Shown piece after piece: positions 24,459 to 32,828 of a DNA stretch of 64,000 bases. The position numbers were made by a program, and so were the translations under genes. Source of the DNA: Chryseobacterium lathyri. Its GTDB lineage: Bacteria > Bacteroidota > Bacteroidia > Flavobacteriales > Weeksellaceae. Location: positions 806,001 through 870,000 of the forward strand of contig NZ_JAUSSF010000003.1 of assembly GCF_030812195.1 (NCBI RefSeq). The letters are read 5' to 3'. The notes below the pieces were generated by a model. It worked only from the letters and a program-made list of their open reading frames with translations. It searched no databases and was not told where the DNA came from. Position 1 is the first letter of the stretch. Each line of letters opens with the position of its first letter.

Positions 24459-25892
24459 TCAAAATTTCATCATCCAGTTATTGAGGTCTTCATGCGAAGG
24501 AATATCCAGTTGTTTCCTTAATCTGTTTTTTTTGGTTTCAATTCCCCGAATAGTCAGGTGATTATAATGAGCAATTTCTTTAGTAGAAAAATTGAGACGG
24601 AGCAATGCACAAAATTTAAGCTGTCCTGAAGTGAGAAAAGGATACGTTTCTGATAGTTTTTTATAAAATTCCGGATAAATCTCTTTAAATCTTAAAAGAA
24701 AAGCAGGATCATCTGATTTTGCTAATTGAACTACTTCTTCAAAAGCATCATTCATTTTATCTTCCAAATCAGAAATCACCACTTCCTTTTGTTTCTTCTC
24801 CTTTCTTTCTTTTCGGTATCTTTTAAAATATCTTACTGCATAATAGACCATGATCAATAAGACACTTAAAATAAGCCCTAAAATAATATAAAATCTACCG
24901 GATTGCTGTTTACTTGTTTCGTTATCCCGTATTGATTCTTTATTTACAGCCATTTTTTCAACATTACGTAAGCTGTCAGCAAGACTTTTATATTTATTTC
25001 TGTAAAACAAGGAATTTTTATAATCTTTTTGTTTTTCATAAACAAGAGCAAGATTATCATAAACATCCTTCAATTGATAAGGTCTTGCACTCAATTTTGT
25101 AATAGGTAAAGCTTTCTTTAAATAGAAAAGAGCACTATCCTGTTCATCACTCTTATAATAATAAGAACCCATATTACTAAAAATAAAACCCACATTTACC
25201 GTATCTTTTCTTGAAATGGAAAGCCTCAATGCTTTGCGGCTATAGTAACGTGCAGAATCAAGTTGATGAACTTCGGAAAAATACATCCCTATATTAGAAT
25301 ACATTGGAATTAAGGATATTTCTTTTTTATCTTTATCCTGCATTTTATTATACCACTTCAAACTTTCTTTAAGATAAACTAATGTACTTTTATCATAAGA
25401 TAATCTCATTTCACTTTTGAGGATAACCAGATCACTAAATAATGATCCTTTTCCCGCAAACATCTCATCTCCTTTTAGTTTTGAGGCTTTTTCAAGGGCT
25501 TGCTTCAACAAACTTTCCGATTTATTATAAACTCCCAACTTCATATAAGATATTGCCCTCATACGAATAGCCAGCATTTCAAAAAACGGATAACCAAGTT
25601 TATGAGCATAATCTTCCAGTCTTAGAGAATATTCTATTAGTTTTTCGTATTCTGCCATATCATAATAAACAGTTAAAGCACGATACATTGCATACATTTC
25701 TTCCTTCTCATACCCACTTTCACCAGCAATATCAACGTATTTAAAAAGCAGTTGTAAAGCTTCCTTTTTATTGGTCATACTAAAAGCTGCTATTTTACCA
25801 AGACTATCTATTTCTTTTGGGGTATATTTTTGTCCTAAAAGATGTACAGAAACAGAAATTGTGAAAAGCAGAAAAAGTATTTTTTTCAACAT
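24459..25892 (-). CDS. TPR-containing membrane regulator with LuxR-type HTH
   Basis: The protein has 477 residues. A signal peptide (MLKKILFLLFTISVSVHLLG) is followed by about eight tetratricopeptide-like helix pairs (about residues 25-310, for example VGFIFSNMGSYYYKSDEQDSA), a membrane helix (about 337-356, FYIILGLILSVLLIMVYYAV), a basic coiled-coil stretch and a C-terminal LuxR-like helix-turn-helix (FCALLRLNFSTKEIAHYNHL, then GIETKKNRLRKQL). TPR domains outside and DNA-binding domain inside suggest a one-component membrane regulator; the signal and targets are unknown. It is followed upstream by a small membrane protein and a QVGINT surface gene on the same strand, a possible target. Confidence 0.85.
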   Translation of the reverse strand: MLKKILFLLFTISVSVHLLGQKYTPKEIDSLGKIAAFSMTNKKEALQLLFKYVDIAGESGYEKEEMYAMYRALTVYYDMAEYEKLIEYSLRLEDYAHKLGYPFFEMLAIRMRAISYMKLGVYNKSESLLKQALEKASKLKGDEMFAGKGSLFSDLVILKSEMRLSYDKSTLVYLKESLKWYNKMQDKDKKEISLIPMYSNIGMYFSEVHQLDSARYYSRKALRLSISRKDTVNVGFIFSNMGSYYYKSDEQDSALFYLKKALPITKLSARPYQLKDVYDNLALVYEKQKDYKNSLFYRNKYKSLADSLRNVEKMAVNKESIRDNETSKQQSGRFYIILGLILSVLLIMVYYAVRYFKRYRKERKEKKQKEVVISDLEDKMNDAFEEVVQLAKSDDPAFLLRFKEIYPEFYKKLSETYPFLTSGQLKFCALLRLNFSTKEIAHYNHLTIRGIETKKNRLRKQLDIPSHEDLNNWMMKF

Positions 25893-26000
25893 AGTATTAA
25901 TGCATATTTATGATGTAAGTAAAGTTAAAAAAAAGACTTCACTTTAATTAAATAAAACCATATCATTTAATTTGCATTCTAAATAATGTATAGTAAATCA

Positions 26001-26456
26001 TTATAATGAATCTTTCAGAGATTTATTGATTGTATGTAAATTACCCTCTGTCATATACTGTAATACAAAAATTTGGATTACCACTTTTTCGGCGGCTTTA
26101 CTATTAATAAAAATCAAAAGTTTTTTTGTTGCAAAATCCACTTTGGCAGAATGAATTTCAGTTAAAGGGATTTCTACCTGCCTGTAAAACATCAACAGGG
26201 ATCCTATACGTATTGGATAAAATTCTTTTATACTGAATACTGCTTCAGAATTTTCTATTTCAATATATCTCAGATTAAGCAGCAGAAACAGAAAAAAAAT
26301 GATTAATAAACAGATAACAATCTGAATACAATATAAGTATAAGAAACTTACACAAAGTAAATAGGACATTATCAATATAAAGAATTCTAATAAAATACTG
26401 AAAAAATAAAAATACATCCAGCGATCAACCTTTTTTTTATTATTTATTCTGATCAT
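26001..26456 (-). CDS. hypothetical membrane protein with two TM helices
   Basis: The protein has 151 residues. Two long hydrophobic stretches near residues 14-34 and 38-60 are followed by a cytoplasmic-type beta-rich segment (EAVFSIKEFYPIRIGSLLMFYRQVEIPL), which resembles bacterial PH-like domains only in layout. I do not recognise the family. It lies between the QVGINT gene terminator (26476-26503) and the TPR/LuxR gene, 108 bases from the latter. Confidence 0.6.
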   Translation of the reverse strand: MIRINNKKKVDRWMYFYFFSILLEFFILIMSYLLCVSFLYLYCIQIVICLLIIFFLFLLLNLRYIEIENSEAVFSIKEFYPIRIGSLLMFYRQVEIPLTEIHSAKVDFATKKLLIFINSKAAEKVVIQIFVLQYMTEGNLHTINKSLKDSL

Positions 26457-26475
26457 AGTTTTGTTTAGAATTTAA

Positions 26476-26503
26476 AATAGTGGCTGCTGTAGCAGCCACT
26501 ATT
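26476..26503 (-). terminator. terminator after the QVGINT gene
   Basis: A perfect inverted repeat AATAGTGGCTGC / GCAGCCACTATT lies 40 bases past the stop at 26544, closing that gene. Confidence 0.8.
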
Positions 26504-26543
26504 CAAATACACATATGTAAAAAATGAAAAAAAAAATCTAGAA

Positions 26544-27896
26544 TTAGTGTACCACTTTTAGAAAATCACCTGTTCTGTACAACGCCCCAATAGGTAACCC
26601 AGCTGCAATGGCTGCTGCGTTATCTGGAAGGTCACTACATCCCTCAATAATTGCAGGCGTAAGATCTGAAGCCTGCTTTACTACATGAAGTGGTGCAGCG
26701 GGAGCATTAACCCCGATACCTACTCTTCCTTCGAAATAGTTTTTGGTACTCACTCCTTTAGAATATAAGTTGTAACTAGTCGCAGCTGTTCCTCCGGAAA
26801 AAGTAAAGTCGTCAATATAAATACCATATGCATTAGCAGGAGTAGCATTCCTAGAAGCTCTATTGATGTGAAGCCCATAAAGATTGGTAAACTTATTATT
26901 GGCCGCAGTACCCGTCAAATTAATCTGGCTTCTCAATCCTGCTCCATAAGTAATATTTCTGACTCCTGCATCCTGAGTATACAAAGCTCCATCAAGACCA
27001 ATAGCTTCAAAAGAGGTTATATTACCCGCTCCTGCAAGAGTTACGCGCAATTGTGCACCTTTTATATCTCCGCTTACAGTAAGTGATTTTCCAGCAGAAG
27101 CACTTGCAATTAAAATGGTATTATAAGATCTTAAATACGATGCTGTAACATCATTAGTGTTTGCAGTAATAGTTGGCCAAGTACTAAAAGCATACATTTG
27201 AGATATATTCCTATCACTAAGGTTAATCGAGTTATTCACACCATAATAAGAAGAAGACCCTGAAGATGCCGGTGATGCAGTAATAGAGTTATTCAATCCA
27301 TAGGTTGAAAATGATCCGGATGTAGAGCTGTCATAGATTTGATTATTGAATCCAAACTTAAATCCTAACTTGTTACTAATTAATGTATTGTCAACACCTG
27401 TTGAATTTCCCGTATCTCCTGAGCTTGTAGTTTCCATAATCTGAAGATTAGCAGCCGGAGAAGTTCCGGGATTAACCCCAATTCCTACTTTGCCCATCTG
27501 ATAAATGTCTTGGGTATTGGCAGAAGCCTGGGTATTGGTTCCAGAAATGTTCCAGGGCTCTTGACCTCCGCTTGTTAAGGCTTTCCATAAACTACCATCA
27601 AAATAATAATAACCAACAGCAGTCACATTGGCTGTTTTTGTTGTTGTATCAATAGGGAGTAATGCTTGGGTAACATAAATAATGGTTCCGGTTTGTGGAA
27701 CATCATAATTGGCATCTTTTGCTTTCAGTTCAGTTCCTGTTAATCTTGGAGCAATAAAACCATCAGTTTTTGTAAGATCTGCAGGCGTGGATGTTACATC
27801 CAGCGTTGCTTTGGGAGTTGCGGTATTGATTCCGACCTGTCCATACGCAATAGAGGAGACAGCAATAGTTGCTGCTAATAATAATTTTTTCGTCAT
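26544..27896 (-). CDS. QVGINT-type secreted protein
   Basis: The protein has 450 residues with signal peptide MTKKLLLAATIAVSSIAYG, then QVGINTATPKATLDVTSTP. The first about 110 mature residues (DGFIAPRLTGTELKAKDANY, ...VGYYYFDGSLWKAL) match the protein at 2501-3679. The body differs: Ser/Thr/Asn/Gly-rich beta repeats (NNSITASPASSGSSSYYGVN), then MGKVGIGVN and VGIGVNAPAAPLHVV, pieces seen in phage-tail-fibre or tail-spike-like proteins. It ends IGALYRTGDFLKVVH. No T9SS sorting domain or membrane anchor is visible, so how it is held outside the cell is unclear. Function unknown. Confidence 0.8.
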   Translation of the reverse strand: MTKKLLLAATIAVSSIAYGQVGINTATPKATLDVTSTPADLTKTDGFIAPRLTGTELKAKDANYDVPQTGTIIYVTQALLPIDTTTKTANVTAVGYYYFDGSLWKALTSGGQEPWNISGTNTQASANTQDIYQMGKVGIGVNPGTSPAANLQIMETTSSGDTGNSTGVDNTLISNKLGFKFGFNNQIYDSSTSGSFSTYGLNNSITASPASSGSSSYYGVNNSINLSDRNISQMYAFSTWPTITANTNDVTASYLRSYNTILIASASAGKSLTVSGDIKGAQLRVTLAGAGNITSFEAIGLDGALYTQDAGVRNITYGAGLRSQINLTGTAANNKFTNLYGLHINRASRNATPANAYGIYIDDFTFSGGTAATSYNLYSKGVSTKNYFEGRVGIGVNAPAAPLHVVKQASDLTPAIIEGCSDLPDNAAAIAAGLPIGALYRTGDFLKVVH

Positions 27897-28487
27897 AGTG
27901 TTTGAAATTAAAAGTTATTAATTAAACTTTTTTGTTTGAATAATTTTTGGCAAAGTAAATTTCAAATCCGGACAACATGCAAAAAAAGCGCTACTTCAAA
28001 TCTACGCCAGTTTTACAACTATCTGGAAATCAAAACAATTATTCACTAACACACAACATTGACCAACTCATTCAAAATGAGAAACTTTTCTTATTATTAT
28101 TAAAATTGAACTTTAAAAATCTAGAATATAAGATTATTTCAGAAGCTTATATTTTCATTAAAAATGGATTTTTTAAATTAAAAAGCAGATTTACACTACT
28201 GCATAAGAAACAGAATAGTATCTTGAATAGTATATAAGTTTTATGGTAAAACAATGCAAGCTTTAGAATTACTGAATAATTTCAATTTAATAAGATGCTG
28301 ATAAGTAAGGAAAATAGGAGCTTAAAAAATGAATGGAATTATTTTAATCAATGACTTTTCAATTTCGCATCAGCAGACACCCTAACATAACCATCTGAAA
28401 ACTAAAAGACTAAAACCAAACAAACTAAAATGAAAGCTTCTAGTCCACAAAAAAGACTAAAAAAATGTTTTATCGTGAAGAATTTTA
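27897..28487. other. AT-rich divergent intergenic region before acpP
   Basis: About 590 bases between the divergent QVGINT gene and acpP. It must hold the promoter of the QVGINT gene (a weak TTACTTTG lies near 27952-27959 on the minus strand). A plus-strand ORF of 86 codons (27977-28237) has no good promoter or recognisable sequence and I do not support it. No RNA gene seen. Confidence 0.5.
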
Positions 28488-28495
28488 TATATTTG
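28488..28495 (+). promoter_or_regulatory. acpP promoter -7 element
   Basis: TATATTTGCACC, a full -7 match, ends 31 bases before the acpP ATG. Confidence 0.7.
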
Positions 28496-28526
28496 CACCA
28501 TCTAACAATTAAAAAAATAATTTACT

Positions 28527-28766
28527 ATGTCAGACATTGCATCAAGAGTAAAAGCTATCATCGCTGATAAGCTTGACGTTGAAGAAACAGAAGTAACTCC
28601 TGAAGCTAGCTTCACTAACGATTTAGGAGCTGACTCATTGGATACAGTTGAGTTAATCATGGAATTTGAAAAAGAATTCAATATTCAAATCCCTGATGAC
28701 CAGGCTGAAAAAATTACTACTGTAGGGCACGCTATCGCTTACATCGAAGAAGTAGTAAATAAATAA
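28527..28766 (+). CDS. acpP: acyl carrier protein
   Basis: The protein has 79 residues. It carries growing acyl chains in fatty acid synthesis on a phosphopantetheine arm attached to the Ser of [10 protein letters not shown] (about Ser38). It is acidic and of normal length. It is first in acpP-fabF-rnc-IPExxxVDY-pyk, 34 bases before fabF, with a strong promoter. Confidence 0.98.
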   Translation: MSDIASRVKAIIADKLDVEETEVTPEASFTNDLGADSLDTVELIMEFEKEFNIQIPDDQAEKITTVGHAIAYIEEVVNK

Positions 28767-28800
28767 TATTCTTCAACAAAAAAGAAAATTTTAAAAGTTT

Positions 28801-30045
28801 ATGGAATTAAAAAGAGTAGTTGTAACCGGTTTTGGCGCAATAACACCGATTGGAAATAATGCAAAAGAATACTGGGAAAATCTTCTTAAAGGTGAGAGCG
28901 GTGCTGCTCCGATTACTCTTTTTGATGCCAAAAACTTTAAAACTAAATTCGCTTGCGAGGTGAAAGGCTTCGATCCATTACAGCATTTCGATAAGAAGGA
29001 AGCTAAAAAAATGGACCGGAATACCCAGCTTGGGCTGGTAGCTGCAAGAGAAGCGGTAGCGCACTCCAGGATTATGGAAGACAATGTAGATAAAAACAGA
29101 GTCGGTGTAATCTGGGGGTCAGGAATCGGAGGTTTAGAAACTTTTGAAACTGAGGTTTTAGGATGGGCGAACACGGAAATTCCAAGATTCAACCCATTCT
29201 TTATTCCTAAGATGATCGCGGATATCACTCCTGGACATATTTCAATAGAGTATGGCTTTCACGGGCCGAATTATACTACGGTATCTGCCTGTGCATCTTC
29301 AGCCAACGCTTTAATTGATTCCAAGATGATTATCCAGCTTGGAAAAGCAGATGTTATTGTATGCGGAGGCTCTGAAGCAGCCGTAACAGCAAGTGGTGTC
29401 GGTGGATTTAATGCGATGATGGCACTTTCTACAAGAAATGACGATCCTAAAACAGCTTCAAGACCTTTTGACAAAGACAGAGATGGCTTTGTGTTGGGCG
29501 AAGGAGCAGGATGTATCATCCTTGAGGAATATGAGCACGCAGTAAAACGTGGTGCTACAATTTATGCAGAATTACAAGGTGGCGGGATGAGTGCAGATGC
29601 ACATCACATGACTGCCCCGCATCCTGAAGGACTGGGAGCTTATCTGGTAATGAAAAACTGTTTGGAAGACGCAGGCTTAACTGCTGATGAAGTAGACCAT
29701 ATCAACATGCATGGTACCTCTACTCCATTAGGAGATATTGCAGAATCCAACGCAATTTCAAAATTACTGGGCGAGCACGCTTTTGATATTCAGATTAATT
29801 CTACAAAATCAATGACCGGACACCTTCTGGGAGCTGCCGGAGTAATTGAAGCTATCGCTGCATTAGGAACTATTATTCATGGTATTGTTCCGCCTACCAT
29901 CAACCATTTTACTGATGATGAAAATATTGACAGCAGACTGAATTTCACATTCAACAACGCTGTTAAGAAAGATGTGAAAGTAGCCATGAGCAATACTTTT
30001 GGATTTGGCGGGCATAACGCTTGCGTTCTATTTAAGAAAATCTAA
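28801..30045 (+). CDS. fabF: beta-ketoacyl-ACP synthase II
   Basis: The protein has 414 residues. It condenses malonyl-ACP with acyl-ACP during chain elongation. The thiolase fold carries the active-site Cys in VSACASSANAL (about residue 164), the first His in NMHGTSTPLGD and the second His in the KSMTGHLLGAAG stretch; the C-terminus NTFGFGGHNA is typical. It directly follows its carrier acpP. Confidence 0.97.
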   Translation: MELKRVVVTGFGAITPIGNNAKEYWENLLKGESGAAPITLFDAKNFKTKFACEVKGFDPLQHFDKKEAKKMDRNTQLGLVAAREAVAHSRIMEDNVDKNRVGVIWGSGIGGLETFETEVLGWANTEIPRFNPFFIPKMIADITPGHISIEYGFHGPNYTTVSACASSANALIDSKMIIQLGKADVIVCGGSEAAVTASGVGGFNAMMALSTRNDDPKTASRPFDKDRDGFVLGEGAGCIILEEYEHAVKRGATIYAELQGGGMSADAHHMTAPHPEGLGAYLVMKNCLEDAGLTADEVDHINMHGTSTPLGDIAESNAISKLLGEHAFDIQINSTKSMTGHLLGAAGVIEAIAALGTIIHGIVPPTINHFTDDENIDSRLNFTFNNAVKKDVKVAMSNTFGFGGHNACVLFKKI

Positions 30046-30054
30046 ATTCAATGA

Positions 30055-30816
30055 ATGGAGTTACAGAAATACTTTTCTAAATTCCTTCTCAAACAAAGAA
30101 AAAGAAAATTAACGGAGAGAGACTATTTCCTTAGTACCGAGCTGAAAAAAATGCTGGGTGCGGAGGTTCAGAATATTGCTCTTTACCGTGAAGCTTTTTC
30201 TTTAAAAAGTTCTTCTAAAAATCAAGACTGCAATTACGAGAGGCTTGAATTTTTGGGAGATTCTGTTTTGGGTACAATTATTTCCTGTCATCTGTTCCAG
30301 ACCTATCCTCAGGCTAATGAAGGATATCTGACACAGATGAAATCTAAAATTGTTAATAGGAAGAATCTTAATAAATTAGGAGAAGACCTGAAGCTTATCG
30401 ATCTTTTGCAGAAGCAGGGATCCGCAGCATTGGGAGAAAACATTTCCGGAAATTTATTTGAGGCGCTTATTGGTGCTGTTTATCTGGATTTTCATTACGA
30501 TGCCTGTAAGAAGATCATCCTGGAAAGATTACTGACGCCTACTGAAATTAACAAGCTTGAGAACAAAATTGTAAGCTATAAAGGTCTTCTTCTTGAATGG
30601 AGTCAGAAGAAAAAAGTAAATATAAAATATGAGACCTGTGAAGAGGTCCAACCCAATAAAGCAATAGTATTCAGATGTCACGTCTGGCTGGGAGCAGAAA
30701 AAATCGCCAATGCGACGGAAACTTCCAAAAAGAAAGCAGAAGAAAAGGCAGCACAAAGAGCATTTTATATTTTAAACAAAAAAGAAAACATACTTGGAAA
30801 TTCAAAAACTTTATGA
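30055..30816 (+). CDS. rnc: ribonuclease III
   Basis: The protein has 253 residues. It cuts double-stranded RNA, including rRNA precursors. The catalytic signature is NYERLEFLGDSVLGTIIS (about residues 61-78), the second acidic pair is in NLFEALIGAVYLD, and the C-terminal dsRNA-binding domain spans about residues 175-245 (KGLLLEWSQKKK ... KKKAEEKAAQRAF). It begins 9 bases after fabF and overlaps the next gene by 23 bases. Confidence 0.96.
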   Translation: MELQKYFSKFLLKQRKRKLTERDYFLSTELKKMLGAEVQNIALYREAFSLKSSSKNQDCNYERLEFLGDSVLGTIISCHLFQTYPQANEGYLTQMKSKIVNRKNLNKLGEDLKLIDLLQKQGSAALGENISGNLFEALIGAVYLDFHYDACKKIILERLLTPTEINKLENKIVSYKGLLLEWSQKKKVNIKYETCEEVQPNKAIVFRCHVWLGAEKIANATETSKKKAEEKAAQRAFYILNKKENILGNSKTL

Positions 30817-31267
30817 TCTGGATGATATAGAATTTGAAGATATTACCATAGGATTGGTAAGATTAGCAAAAGATATACCTGCTCATGAGTTTTTCTACCA
30901 AATAAATCAAATCAACGGCCTTGCCTTTTCCAGAAAGAAAGATGTGATCATTCACGGGGCTTATTATGATTATTATTTCCAGAGATTTGAGGCTTATCAC
31001 AAGTTTACAAAGACATGTTTTACATTTATTTCAAACCGGTCTTCGGAAAGTAAGCAAAAAAAACTGCAGACCGAGCTCTTCACAGAAGAAGAAAACATTA
31101 AATTTTTATTAAATAATCAGGTAGATGTGGAATATATTCTGCATTCTTCGGAACAAATTCCTGATTTTTCCGTAATTTTGCTCCCGGAAAATCTTGTATT
31201 TCCGATACAAGACTATATATTAGGTTCTGAAGAAGAACTTTATCAAATTATCCAGTATTATGAATAA
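30794..31267 (+). CDS. IPExxxVDY family protein
   Basis: The protein has 157 residues of a small uncharacterised Bacteroidota family that usually sits between rnc and pyk, as here. The start appears to be TTG at 30794 (giving MEIQKLYDLDDIEFED), since no ATG precedes the conserved N-terminus. The frame overlaps rnc by 23 bases and pyk by 8 bases. The sequence is acidic and soluble, with IPDFSVILLPENLVFP near the C-terminus. Function unknown; the tight overlaps suggest translational coupling to both neighbours. Confidence 0.8.
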   Translation: MEIQKLYDLDDIEFEDITIGLVRLAKDIPAHEFFYQINQINGLAFSRKKDVIIHGAYYDYYFQRFEAYHKFTKTCFTFISNRSSESKQKKLQTELFTEEENIKFLLNNQVDVEYILHSSEQIPDFSVILLPENLVFPIQDYILGSEEELYQIIQYYE

Positions 31268-32705
31268 GTATTTAAAGAAGACAAAAATTATTGCAACACT
31301 AGGGCCTGCTTCCTCATCGAAGGAGGTAATGTTAGGACTAATGAAAGCGGGTGTTGATATTTTCAGAATAAATTTTTCACATGCAGATTACGAATTAGTT
31401 CGAAGTAATATTGAAATTATCAGAGAGCTTAACCAGGAATATGGTTTTTCCGTGGGTATCCTGGGGGACCTTCAGGGGCCAAAGCTGAGAGTAGGTGTTG
31501 TAAAGGAAGGTTCTTATCTGAACCCTGGAGATATCCTTACATTTACGAATGAAAAAATCGAGGGCGATTCCACTAAGGTTTACATGACCTATCAGCAGTT
31601 TCCTCAAGATGTAAAAGTTGGGGAAAGAATCCTTATTGATGACGGAAAGCTGATGCTGGAGGTTATTGAAACCAACCAAATAGATACGGTAAAGGCAAAG
31701 ACTATTCAAGGGGGGCCTCTGAGCTCTAAGAAAGGGGTAAACTTGCCGAATACCAATGTCTCTCTTCCTGCCCTTACGGAAAAAGACGTTCAGGACGCTA
31801 ATTTCATGCTTGACATGGAGGTTGACTGGATCGCGCTTTCTTTCGTACGACATGCACAGGATATTATAGACCTGAAAAAGCTGATCGACAGCCATCCAAA
31901 CGGGAAATTCAAAACTCCGATTATTGCTAAGATCGAAAAACCTGAGGGCGTTAAAAATATTGACGAAATCTTATTGGAATGTGACGGATTGATGGTTGCC
32001 CGTGGGGACCTTGGTGTGGAAGTTCCGATGGAAGAAGTTCCTGCTATCCAGAAAAACCTGGTAGAGAAAGCAAGATTCTATTCAAAACCGGTAATTATTG
32101 CTACACAGATGATGGAAACAATGATCAACAGCCTTACGCCGACAAGAGCGGAGGTAAATGACGTTGCCAACTCTGTATTGGACGGTGCGGATGCGGTAAT
32201 GCTTTCCGGAGAAACTTCTGTAGGAAGATATCCAGTTCAGGTAGTTGAAAACATGTCAAAAATCGTACAGAACATTGAAAAGACTCATTTTTATCAGCAT
32301 AAAAACGAACCTATCGAAAAAGACTATAACTGTATTGATGAAAGATTCATTACCAACAGGGTATGTCTTGCAGCAGTAAGAATTGCTAAAACTACCAATG
32401 TTTCTGCTATTGTTACGCTAACACATTCAGGATATACAGCATTCCAGCTTGCAGCACACAGACCGAATTCACATATCATCGTATACAGTGGAAACCGAAG
32501 AGTGATCACTATGCTGAACCTTCTTTGGGGAGTTCATGCCTTTTATTATGACATGAAAAAGTCTACTGACGAAACAATCATTCAGGTTAATATGCTGACC
32601 CATAATCACGGTTATATTGAAAGTGGAGACTTTGTGATCAATATCAATGCTACGCCATCTTATGAAGGAGGAAAGACGAATACATTGAGACTGACAACAG
32701 TTTAG
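31260..32705 (+). CDS. pyk: pyruvate kinase
   Basis: The protein has 481 residues and makes pyruvate and ATP from phosphoenolpyruvate and ADP. The N-terminal KTKIIATLGPASSS, the barrel motifs FRINFSHA and ...IIAKIEKPEGVKN (catalytic Lys), and MVARGDLGVEVPMEEVP binding Mg are all present, with the C-terminal regulatory domain. The ATG overlaps the preceding stop by 8 bases. A strong terminator follows. Confidence 0.98.
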   Translation: MNKYLKKTKIIATLGPASSSKEVMLGLMKAGVDIFRINFSHADYELVRSNIEIIRELNQEYGFSVGILGDLQGPKLRVGVVKEGSYLNPGDILTFTNEKIEGDSTKVYMTYQQFPQDVKVGERILIDDGKLMLEVIETNQIDTVKAKTIQGGPLSSKKGVNLPNTNVSLPALTEKDVQDANFMLDMEVDWIALSFVRHAQDIIDLKKLIDSHPNGKFKTPIIAKIEKPEGVKNIDEILLECDGLMVARGDLGVEVPMEEVPAIQKNLVEKARFYSKPVIIATQMMETMINSLTPTRAEVNDVANSVLDGADAVMLSGETSVGRYPVQVVENMSKIVQNIEKTHFYQHKNEPIEKDYNCIDERFITNRVCLAAVRIAKTTNVSAIVTLTHSGYTAFQLAAHRPNSHIIVYSGNRRVITMLNLLWGVHAFYYDMKKSTDETIIQVNMLTHNHGYIESGDFVININATPSYEGGKTNTLRLTTV

Positions 32706-32738
32706 AGCAATAAGCAAATTACTTTTTGACCACCATAC

Positions 32739-32776
32739 AAAAAAGTCCCGAAAATAGATACTTCGGGACTTTTTTT
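32739..32776. terminator. two-way terminator between pyk and the aldehyde dehydrogenase gene
   Basis: AAAAAAGTCCCGAA / TTCGGGACTTTTTT, 14 base pairs, with T runs on both strands; it serves the convergent genes on either side. Confidence 0.9.
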
Positions 32777-32828
32777 ATATTAATAACTATAGGTTACATT
32801 AATATATTATGCTTTTACATTATACAAA

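Noticed and set aside
27977-28237. 86-codon plus-strand ORF before acpP
   Set aside because: Low-complexity Lys/Leu/Phe composition as expected from AT-rich DNA, no consensus promoter and no resemblance to a known family.
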